From Lentisphaerota bacterium (GTDB taxonomy: Bacteria > Verrucomicrobiota > Kiritimatiellia > RFP12 > JAAYLN01): a DNA stretch of 6,439 nucleotides. Where the stretch lies: positions 1 through 6,439 of the forward strand of contig JAAYZJ010000177.1 in the NCBI GenBank assembly GCA_012514915.1, given 5' to 3'. Every line of letters starts with the position of its first letter. Positions within the stretch are counted from its first letter, which is position 1. Both the position numbers and the translations under genes were made by a program. Shown one piece after another: positions 1 to 5,828 of this stretch. The notes beneath the pieces were generated by a model. The model was given only the letters and a program-made list of their open reading frames with translations. It was not told where the DNA came from and ran no database searches.

Positions 1-42
1 AAGACACTTAAGTTGTTGTCGTGCAATATTCTGGATACTGAG

Positions 43-59
43 TTCTGAATTCTGAATTC
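43..59. repeat. Short tandem repeat TTCTGAA (about 2.4 copies)
   Basis: Two exact head-to-tail copies of the 7-mer TTCTGAA (43..49 and 50..56) are followed by a partial TTC. They lie in the only AT-rich stretch of the window, directly before a perfect inverted repeat. No coding function is visible. The tract may be part of a dispersed intergenic repeat, but one copy cannot show this. Confidence 0.6.
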
Positions 60-88
60 GGTGCGATTCAACCAAGTTGAATCGCACC
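60..88. repeat. Perfect 12-bp inverted repeat (stem-loop)
   Basis: The left arm GGTGCGATTCAA (60..71) and right arm TTGAATCGCACC (77..88) are exact reverse complements around a 5-base loop, CCAAG. The plus strand continues into a C run and the minus strand into the AT-rich TTCTGAA tract, so neither side has the T run of a classical intrinsic terminator. It may be a terminator-like hairpin for a gene to the left, a protein-binding palindrome, or a dispersed intergenic repeat. Its presence argues against starting the downstream gene at GTG 61, because the arms would then be translated. Confidence 0.75.
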
Positions 89-137
89 CCCCCGGTTCGG
101 ACCGATCCCCGCCGGCTGGCGGTCAAACGCGCCGGTG

Positions 138-146
138 TGCTACACT
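138..146 (+). promoter_or_regulatory. Possible extended -10 promoter (TGCTACACT)
   Basis: TGC followed by TACACT matches the extended -10 pattern TGn-TAnAnT of the main bacterial sigma factor. A start site about 7 bases after it would fall near 153, leaving only a few bases before the ATG at 157, so the message would be almost leaderless. No Shine-Dalgarno sequence precedes this ATG, which agrees. No convincing -35 element is seen about 17 bases upstream. The -10 core also lies in the loop of a short inverted repeat (GTGTGC 135..140, GCACAC 151..156). Confidence 0.3.
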
Positions 147-156
147 GGCGGCACAC

Positions 157-897
157 ATGGACACGCAACCCTCCGCGACCGAAGCCTACCCCGAGACGGC
201 CGACATCGAGACCTCCAGCGATGACTACGCCACCCGCTTCCGCGGCGCCAGCGGCGCCTGGATGCTGGCGGTGCAGACCCGCCTGACGCGACGCCTGCTG
301 GCCGGTGTGCCGCGCGGCAGCCTGTTGGATGTCGGCGGGGGGCATGGCCAGCTTGCCTTTCCGCTGGCCGACGATGGCTGGCAAGTGACCGTCCTGGGCA
401 GCGCGGCGGAGTGCCGCCACCGCGTGGCCGCGCTGGCCGATGCCGGCCGTTGCGTCTTCACCGTCGGCAACGTGGTCGACCTCCCCTACCCAGACGGCCA
501 TTTCGACGCGGTCGTCTGCTTCCGCCTGCTGACCCATTGCGACCGCTGGCCGCAGCTTGTCCGGGAGCTGTGCCGGGTGTCGCGCGGACCGGTCATCGTC
601 GACTATCCCACGAGCCAGAGTCTGAACGCCCTCGCGCCAGCCCTCTTCGCGGCCAAGAAGTCGATTGAGCGCAATACGCGCACCTGGCGCCTGTTCCGCC
701 ACCGCGAGGTCGACGAGGCCTTTGCGGCGGCCGGGTTCCAGGTGCGCGCGCGTCTCAAGCAGTTCGCCCTGCCGATGGTGCTGCACCGCGCGCTACGCAC
801 GGCGCCCATCTCGCGCCTTCTCGAGGCGCTCTGCCGCGGCGCCGGACTAACCGCATGGCTCGGTTCGCCCGTCGTGCTGCGCGCGGACCGGCGCTAA
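157..897 (+). CDS. Class I SAM-dependent methyltransferase (Methyltransf_11-like)
   Basis: The predicted 246-residue soluble protein transfers a methyl group from S-adenosylmethionine; the acceptor is unknown. The SAM-binding glycine loop is LLDVGGGHG at residues 56-64. A second typical block, LPYPDGHFDAVVCF (109-122), is the region after motif II in UbiE/Methyltransf_11 enzymes, followed by a helix and a CRVSRGPVIVDYP strand resembling motif IV/post-III. ATG 157 is preferred to GTG 61: the extra 32 residues would translate the 60..88 palindrome and a proline/arginine-rich stretch without family features, and a possible -10 element lies just before 157. The stop is four bases before the next gene, a polyprenyl synthase, suggesting an operon. 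UbiE-like methylation of a prenylated quinone is one possibility, but methylation of a lipid or glycan intermediate is equally open. Confidence 0.85.
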   Translation: MDTQPSATEAYPETADIETSSDDYATRFRGASGAWMLAVQTRLTRRLLAGVPRGSLLDVGGGHGQLAFPLADDGWQVTVLGSAAECRHRVAALADAGRCVFTVGNVVDLPYPDGHFDAVVCFRLLTHCDRWPQLVRELCRVSRGPVIVDYPTSQSLNALAPALFAAKKSIERNTRTWRLFRHREVDEAFAAAGFQVRARLKQFALPMVLHRALRTAPISRLLEALCRGAGLTAWLGSPVVLRADRR

Positions 898-901
898 CCC
901 G

Positions 902-1996
902 ATGTGCACCGTGACCGACACGAAGGTTCCGTTGCCGCAGCCGACCAAAAGCAGTCAGCGGCCCCCCGGCCGGCAGCCCATGCATGGCGAGCCGAGTTCC
1001 GGCCCCGATCTGGCGGCGCTGGAGGCGTGCGTGCAGGAGTGGTTTGCACCAGCCCTGCTGGCGACGTGCCTACCCGTGCCGACAACGGAGGTGGAGCGTA
1101 TCGCCCGCGACTGGCTGGCGGCCGGCGGCAAGCGCTGGCGACCCCTTCTGGTCGTGGCCGTCTATGCCGAACTGTGTCCCGGCTCCCCGCTGGCCACCGT
1201 TAGGCCCGCGGCGCTGGCCGTCGAGTCGCTCCACAAGGCCTCGCTGATCCATGATGACATCGAGGATCGCGATCTCGAACGCGACGGCATGCCCACCCTG
1301 CATGCGCGTCATGGGATTCCGATCGCCATCAACACGGGCGATTTTCTGATCGGCGCGGGGTACCGGCTGCTCACGCACATGCCTGTGGAGCCCGCCACCC
1401 AGGTGCGTCTCCTGCGGATCGTGGCCGAGGGGCACCAGGCGATGTGCCTGGGGCAGGGTGAAGAACTCGCGTTTGCCGCCAGGCCCGGTCCGCTCACACT
1501 CGAAACCTATATCCGACTCTGCGAACGGAAGACTGGCGCCGCCTTCGAGGTTGCCATCCTGCTCGGTGCGATCCTGGGCGGCGCGGACGACTCGGTGTGC
1601 ATGCCCCTGCGCCGGTTCAGCCGGGCACTGGGTGTCGCCTACCAGATTTGCGACGATCTGGCCGACGCGCAGTCTCCCTGCGGCGGCGACCTGCAGGACA
1701 ACCGGCCATCGGTTCTGCTGGCGCTGGCCCGGGCGTGCGGGGATGGACGCATCCGCCGGGCCTGCCAGGCACTCGGACAACTGGACCAGGCATCGCCAGC
1801 CAGCCGCGCGGCAGCGGCGAATGAACTGGTGGAGGTCCTGCGCGAAGGGGGCGTTTTCGAGCGGGCGGCTCAATTGGCCACGCAACAGGTGCACGTGACC
1901 GAGCACGCGCTTGTGGATTTGCATCACGCGGGGCTCAAGCGGCTGTTGCACCGGCTTGCAGACCGCCTGATCGGCTCCGGCGAGCCGCCAAGGTAG
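902..1996 (+). CDS. Trans-type polyprenyl diphosphate synthase
   Basis: This cytoplasmic isoprenoid enzyme condenses allylic diphosphates with isopentenyl diphosphate. Diagnostic sites are all present: GKRWRP (76-81) for IPP binding, first aspartate-rich motif DDIED (118-122) after His117, Lys210-Thr211, and second aspartate-rich motif DDLAD (251-255). The first motif has no two-residue insertion, and positions four and five before it are Ser114 and Ala113, not aromatic. In this family that favours products of C20 or longer over farnesyl diphosphate. The usual GKxT after the second motif is replaced by DNRPS (266-270). Length is 364 residues from ATG 902; the first 30 or so look disordered, and ATG 980 (residue 27) is an alternative start. 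Neither start has a clear Shine-Dalgarno, but 902 gives a 4-base gap suited to coupling with the methyltransferase. Possible roles are quinone side chain, carotenoid or other lipid synthesis. Confidence 0.9.
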   Translation: MCTVTDTKVPLPQPTKSSQRPPGRQPMHGEPSSGPDLAALEACVQEWFAPALLATCLPVPTTEVERIARDWLAAGGKRWRPLLVVAVYAELCPGSPLATVRPAALAVESLHKASLIHDDIEDRDLERDGMPTLHARHGIPIAINTGDFLIGAGYRLLTHMPVEPATQVRLLRIVAEGHQAMCLGQGEELAFAARPGPLTLETYIRLCERKTGAAFEVAILLGAILGGADDSVCMPLRRFSRALGVAYQICDDLADAQSPCGGDLQDNRPSVLLALARACGDGRIRRACQALGQLDQASPASRAAAANELVEVLREGGVFERAAQLATQQVHVTEHALVDLHHAGLKRLLHRLADRLIGSGEPPR

Positions 1997-2049
1997 CCGT
2001 TGGTGGGGCGAGGCGCCTGTCCTGACGCACTCGGCGCGGAAGGGCTTGT

Positions 2050-2099
2050 CCTGCGTAGCCTTTGGCAGCAGGGGCCGCGCAAGTCGCGGCCACGTCTGC
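2050..2099. terminator. Double stem-loop between convergent genes
   Basis: Two stem-loops sit side by side between the ends of two converging genes. The first pairs CCTGC (2050..2054) with GCAGG (2068..2072), with an inner GCC-TTT-GGC hairpin (2058..2066). The second is a perfect 7-bp stem, GGCCGCG (2073..2079) with CGCGGCC (2085..2091), around CAAGT. An alternative outer pairing, GCAG (2068..2071) with CTGC (2096..2099), would compete with the first. The position fits a bidirectional terminator or transcription barrier, but no T run follows on either strand. A dispersed extragenic palindrome is an equally good reading. Confidence 0.5.
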
Positions 2100-2115
2100 G
2101 GATCGCCCGACCCTG

Positions 2116-4419
2116 CTATTCCGCCCGAATGCGAACCCGGCGAACTTGGACGCCCAGATCGGACGGATAGCCTCGCAACCCATAGCGTGCCGGATCGTAG
2201 GGACGCTCGACGTCGAACCGGTAGACGCCGGTCGGCCAGGCGCCGTCTCCCTCGTTCACGGCCCGCTCAAGTTGCAGCTCAACCGTCTGCCAGCCCGAAG
2301 TCACCACCACCCTCGCCGAGCTTCCCCACGGCGCCGTGAGCCGGACCTCCTGCGCGGTCCATTCGGGCGAGACCTCGTCGAAGGCGCACGTCAACGCGAT
2401 GCGCGCGTGCCCGCCCGGTGCGGGAACGGGGCCGACGATGCCGCTCCCCTGCCGTGTCCAGCGCGCCATCCGGCCGCCGCCGGTATCCTTGGACGCGCTC
2501 CACGGGCCGCGCAGACCGAATGGACTGCCATCCATCACCTTGTCCTGCGGCGGTGCCGGATCCGCGCCCAGCGGCGTCACGGCCAGAAAATGGTTGGGAA
2601 CCTTGCGGGTCTGCGTCACCACCGGGAGATACTGCTTGCAGGTGGCGACGACAAACTGGCCGGTCGTGGCAAATACCGGGTCGAGCCTGACCTGATCCTC
2701 CAGGGTGCAGGGCCGCCACGACGAGGCCAGCCAGACCTCCTGCGTCCGCGCAAGGGCTGTGACCCAGGCCGCCGTTTCCGGCCAATACTCATGCGATTCC
2801 TCGTTGAGCCCCAGGACCTTGTGCCGCAAGTCGGGCGCATAGGGGACGCTGTGGGGGTAGTGATCGAAGATCACCCACCGGTCCGTGCCGATCCGCTCGG
2901 CCACGGCATCCGTCCAGGCCTTCGCGCCCGCCTCGTCAACCAGGGCGTAGGCCGCGGGCCAGCGGATTAGGTTGGCCAGGCTGGCGGTTGTCAGGAGCAG
3001 CACAAGGATGGCGGCATGGCGCATGCTCCGCGCCGCCAGTCGCGCCAGCAGTTGCGACAGGGAGGGGATCAGGCAGGCCACGAGCATCAGGATCGCCGGC
3101 AGCAGCCGCCGCTGGCTCCAGATACCGACGGGGATCTCATGTCCCTTGATGAACAGGAGAATCAGCCCGCCCCCCAGCAGCGCGTGCATCATCACCTTCT
3201 CGCGCAAGGGTCGACGTCCCGCCAGCACGCTGCCGATGCCGGCGGCCAGCAACAGACCAAACGGCAGGCGAATGCCACTCCAAACGGATGCGGCCCCCGA
3301 GACGAGTTCCCGCCACAGGGGTTCGGGACGCGTCGTTGCGGCGAGCAGGACGCCGCCCGGCAGCGCCAACGGCAGCAGCCAGGCAGCCTGGCGCCACCGG
3401 CGCGGCAACAGGCTTAACCGGGCGTGAATCCGCAGCCGTCCCCGCGCCGCCAGCGACGCGGCGCCCAGAACCGCGCAGACGCTCAGCACCCAGGCGATGG
3501 CACGGTGGATCGGCGAGGCTTTCAGCAGGTCAGGAACATGCAGCAGGTTCAGCACTGGCCCATAGGGCTGGCACACATGCGCATAGGCCAGCCACGCCGG
3601 AAACAATCCCAGCATCATCCCTCCCGCCAGCGCCAGTAAGGCACGCCAACGGGGCTCCTCCAGGGCCAGAGCCAATATCAGCGGCAGCGCCACCACGACC
3701 AGAATCGGATGAAAGGTGACGGCGAGGCCCAGCGCCAGGCCCATGACCGCGCGCATCCATCCGCTCGGCGCGCGCGCGGCGGCGGCCAGCGCCACGGCCG
3801 ACGCCAGCACCCCGCCGACGGCCTCGGCGTAGAACCCCCTCAGAAACCAGGCGGGCCAGGGCGTGCCGAGGGTCAGCAGCAGCGCCACGATCACGCCCCA
3901 GCCGCCGCCGGCCGTGAAACCGGCCAGCAGGGCCGCGAGCAGCCAGAGCGACCCCATCAGCGGGACAAACCGCTCCGCGGCCAGCAGGGGTTCGCCGCCC
4001 CCCGCCGCCAGCGGAAGAAAGGGGAGAAAGTAGGGCTGGGTTTCGGCCGACTCCCATCCCATCAACTGAAACGAGCGGTCGCGCGTCGGTCGTCCCGACG
4101 ACTGCCGAAAGAAGAGAAAATGCTGCCGCATCCCGGGGGGAACCTGCGCCAGGACGGTATCGCGGTCGTGGAACCCCCGGCCGGCGCGGAACACGCGGGC
4201 CATGTCGCGGTAGGCGGCGTCGTCCAGCCCCGAGAACAGGTTGTCATGCGGCCGCGCGAGGAAAAAGCCGCACCCGCAGCAGGCGGCCAGCAGGAGCCCG
4301 GCGCGGCATGCGCGCGACGACGCGCGCCAGCGCTGCCGCACGCCGGGCCATACCGAGCCAAGCAGCACCACGGCCGGAAGAACGGCCAGGGCGAACGCCA
4401 GCAGCATCAGGACACGCAT
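2116..4419 (-). CDS. Polytopic membrane protein, putative GT-C glycosyltransferase
   Basis: The predicted protein is 767 residues. Hydrophobic segments (numbering from ATG 4419) lie near 2-22, 41-55, 151-170, 174-192, 198-216, 222-252, 260-280, 306-324, 345-361, 384-400, 410-425, 438-457 and 467-485, giving roughly 13 membrane helices. The first large loop carries Gly-Leu-Asp-Asp (64-67) and later ETQPYFLPFLPL (126-137). An acidic motif there, with many helices and a soluble tail, is characteristic of GT-C enzymes that use polyprenyl-phosphate sugars and act outside the cytoplasmic membrane. Residues about 500-630 form a soluble region with Cys571 and Cys594, which could form a disulfide. Residues about 645-767 look beta-rich, ending in a YPSDLGVQVRRVRI block like an accessory sandwich domain. 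ATG 4419 is preferred to TTG 4425; neither has a good Shine-Dalgarno. I do not recognise a named family, and donor and acceptor are unknown. Confidence 0.7.
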   Translation of the reverse strand: MRVLMLLAFALAVLPAVVLLGSVWPGVRQRWRASSRACRAGLLLAACCGCGFFLARPHDNLFSGLDDAAYRDMARVFRAGRGFHDRDTVLAQVPPGMRQHFLFFRQSSGRPTRDRSFQLMGWESAETQPYFLPFLPLAAGGGEPLLAAERFVPLMGSLWLLAALLAGFTAGGGWGVIVALLLTLGTPWPAWFLRGFYAEAVGGVLASAVALAAAARAPSGWMRAVMGLALGLAVTFHPILVVVALPLILALALEEPRWRALLALAGGMMLGLFPAWLAYAHVCQPYGPVLNLLHVPDLLKASPIHRAIAWVLSVCAVLGAASLAARGRLRIHARLSLLPRRWRQAAWLLPLALPGGVLLAATTRPEPLWRELVSGAASVWSGIRLPFGLLLAAGIGSVLAGRRPLREKVMMHALLGGGLILLFIKGHEIPVGIWSQRRLLPAILMLVACLIPSLSQLLARLAARSMRHAAILVLLLTTASLANLIRWPAAYALVDEAGAKAWTDAVAERIGTDRWVIFDHYPHSVPYAPDLRHKVLGLNEESHEYWPETAAWVTALARTQEVWLASSWRPCTLEDQVRLDPVFATTGQFVVATCKQYLPVVTQTRKVPNHFLAVTPLGADPAPPQDKVMDGSPFGLRGPWSASKDTGGGRMARWTRQGSGIVGPVPAPGGHARIALTCAFDEVSPEWTAQEVRLTAPWGSSARVVVTSGWQTVELQLERAVNEGDGAWPTGVYRFDVERPYDPARYGLRGYPSDLGVQVRRVRIRAE

Positions 4420-4536
4420 AGGCAACGATCACGCGTTGTGAAAGATCGGCGGCTCCATGGCGATGGCCACTCGGCCCCGGCGGGGAAACGCGCCATGCAT
4501 GCCCCACCGTGGCTTGTCCCGACCCGCCGCCCGGAT

Positions 4537-5379
4537 CTACGCCAGGCGCGCGCGGAGGAAGGCGATCGCCTTGGCGATGTCGGCGGCGGGGTCGGGCCCC
4601 ACCTCCCGCTCGATCGTCAGGAAGCCGGTGTAGCCGATCTGCGCCAGCGCGTCGAGATAGCGCGGCCAGTCGACCTGCCCCTCGCCGAGCGGCACTTCCT
4701 TGAACTTGGCGGCCGACGCCGCATTCGCCGCATCCCGGTGGTAGACGCCTTCGGCGCTGCCCGCCTGGAGCTGGATGCCGTCTTTGGCATGCGTGTGGAC
4801 GATATATTTCTTGAGCGTATGGACGGCCTGGACGGGGTCGTCGCCGGAAACCATGACGAGGTTGGCGGGATCGAGGTTGACGCCCAGCCCCCGGCTGTCG
4901 ATGTCGTCGAGGAACTGTTTGAGGACGGCGGCCTTCTCCGGCCCGGTCTCGATCGCGAAGGTCACGCGGCGGCTGGCGGCATAGTCGGCCAGCTCGCGGC
5001 AGGCGCCGAGCATCGTCTGGTAGATGGGGTCGCTCCGGTCCTCCGGCGTGACGCCGATGTGGGTCGTGACGACGGCGGTGCCGACATCGGCGGCGAGGTC
5101 GACGATCCGCTTCGAGAGGGCGATCTTGTCGGGGTTCTTGGCCGCCTCGCGGAATCCACCCCCCAGGTCGCCGCACACGGCCGAAATCACCATCCCCAGG
5201 CCATCGACCAGCTTACGCAGTTCCACCCGCTTCTCAGCCGTTAGCTCGTCCGGCCCCATCGGCCCGCGAACCGTGTAGATCTGCACGCCCTCGGCGCCGA
5301 GTTGCGCCGCCTTGCGGATGCCCTCGAGCGGAGGGAGCCGGAATCCATCCGACATGACACCGATTTTAAAAGCCTTCAT
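4537..5379 (-). CDS. Sugar phosphate isomerase/epimerase (xylose isomerase-like TIM barrel)
   Basis: The predicted 280-residue soluble enzyme is of the COG1082 / AP_endonuc_2 type, which interconverts or dehydrates sugars using a divalent metal. The four expected ligands are visible in order: Glu144 (FAIETGP), Asp170 (GVNLDPANL), His197 (HTHAKDG) and Glu257 (TIERE). His107 in TTHIGV and VPLGEGQVDW (229-238) are also typical. Length matches the family. No signal peptide is seen, so it should act in the cytoplasm. The start at ATG 5379 is supported by a strong Shine-Dalgarno 4 bases upstream; the reading frame extends to 5505, but that would run through a hairpin and the end of the preceding gene. 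It is followed after 117 bases by the membrane glycosyltransferase-like gene on the same strand; whether they are cotranscribed is unclear. The substrate cannot be assigned because this family is very diverse. Confidence 0.88.
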   Translation of the reverse strand: MKAFKIGVMSDGFRLPPLEGIRKAAQLGAEGVQIYTVRGPMGPDELTAEKRVELRKLVDGLGMVISAVCGDLGGGFREAAKNPDKIALSKRIVDLAADVGTAVVTTHIGVTPEDRSDPIYQTMLGACRELADYAASRRVTFAIETGPEKAAVLKQFLDDIDSRGLGVNLDPANLVMVSGDDPVQAVHTLKKYIVHTHAKDGIQLQAGSAEGVYHRDAANAASAAKFKEVPLGEGQVDWPRYLDALAQIGYTGFLTIEREVGPDPAADIAKAIAFLRARLA

Positions 5380-5383
5380 GCGT

Positions 5384-5388
5384 TCCTC
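5384..5388 (-). promoter_or_regulatory. Ribosome binding site of the isomerase gene
   Basis: Read on the minus strand, GAGGA within AGAGAGGAA stands 4 bases before ATG 5379. It decides the start of the isomerase gene against the longer reading frame that begins at 5505. Confidence 0.8.
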
Positions 5389-5472
5389 TCTGTTCGTCGC
5401 TTCGACATGCCCACCGACCGGCGCGCCCCTGTTGGTGGTTGAGCCGGCTGACGAAAGACCGTAAAGGAACCG

Positions 5473-5490
5473 CCGCTTGGCGTCAAGCGG
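5473..5490 (-). terminator. Hairpin after the DRTGG gene, possible terminator
   Basis: A perfect 7-bp stem, CCGCTTG with CAAGCGG around a 4-base loop, begins 11 bases after the TGA of the DRTGG gene. On the minus strand it is followed by CGGTTCCTTT, only a weak T-rich tail. Position fits a terminator of the regulatory operon, which would separate it from the isomerase gene. Confidence 0.45.
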
Positions 5491-5501
5491 AAACGCGTCC
5501 C

Positions 5502-5828
5502 TCACGCCAGTGAAGATAGGCGGCAGGCGGCATGGAACTGGTCGAGCGGTGTGCGCAGCAGGGCGACGCGCTCGCGACGCGCGACGGCCTTCAGGTCGTC
5601 GGGAATCTCGCGGTTGTGGCAGATCAGCACGGCCCGGATTTCGGCCAGCGTACAGACGGCGATCGTGTTGAGGTGGTTCTGCACGGTGATGAGCAGAGAG
5701 TCGGGCGGAGCATGGCCCATCACGTCACTGAGCAGGTCCGACACGTAGACCGCCTCAAGGGTCGTGGCTTCATCATCCGCCACGACGATCTCGCCGTCGC
5801 AGGCCGCGGCCGCTTCGCGCAGGGTCAT
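5502..5828 (-). CDS. DRTGG-type small regulatory protein
   Basis: This predicted 108-residue soluble protein resembles the stand-alone DRTGG-domain family (PF07085), which is also found fused to CBS domains and phosphotransacetylase-like proteins. Visible family features are VSDLLSDVM (29-37), LITVQNHLNTIAV (46-58), RAVLICHNREIPDDL (65-79) and the ending RTPLDQFHAACRL (92-104). The literal Asp-Arg-Thr-Gly-Gly string is absent, as in many stand-alone members. Its biochemical role is not established; a ligand-binding or regulatory function is usually assumed. ATG 5828 overlaps the TGA of the upstream CBS-HATPase gene as ATGA, and a GGAGGA Shine-Dalgarno lies inside the end of that gene, so the two are very likely translated together in fixed ratio. 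Relatives occur beside anti-sigma-like ATPases in [FeFe] hydrogenase operons of Clostridia and Thermotogales, so a link to redox or hydrogen metabolism is inferred. Confidence 0.8.
   Translation of the reverse strand: MTLREAAAACDGEIVVADDEATTLEAVYVSDLLSDVMGHAPPDSLLITVQNHLNTIAVCTLAEIRAVLICHNREIPDDLKAVARRERVALLRTPLDQFHAACRLSSLA

Noticed and set aside
13..41. Promoter-like pair TTGTTG and TACTGA in the AT-rich leader
   Set aside because: The spacing is 17 bases, but the second box matches the -10 consensus poorly and the AT-rich composition makes chance matches likely.
61..156. N-terminal extension of the methyltransferase from GTG 61
   Set aside because: It would translate both arms of a perfect palindrome and a proline/arginine-rich stretch with no family similarity; ATG 157 gives a normal length for the family.
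1070..1951. 293-codon minus-strand open frame
   Set aside because: It is antisense to the polyprenyl synthase, which has every catalytic motif; the antisense product shows no recognisable domain.
2062..2970. 302-codon plus-strand open frame
   Set aside because: It is antisense to the soluble tail of the membrane protein and begins inside the double hairpin; no domain is visible.
4423..4438. 5-bp inverted repeat CAACG/CGTTG just before the membrane protein gene
   Set aside because: It is too short to separate from chance, and no promoter or terminator features accompany it.
4244..5176. 310-codon minus-strand open frame
   Set aside because: It overlaps the isomerase and membrane protein genes in another frame and encodes an Arg-rich sequence without domain features.
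3709..5244. 511-codon plus-strand open frame
   Set aside because: It lies antisense across two well-supported genes and the gap between them. The product is low-complexity, rich in Arg, Gly and Ala, with no domain; it is an effect of high GC content.
5380..5505. Longer isomerase start at 5505
   Set aside because: It would cross the hairpin at 5473..5490 and overlap the stop of the DRTGG gene; the TIM barrel begins with MKAFKIGV right after a strong ribosome binding site at 5384..5388.
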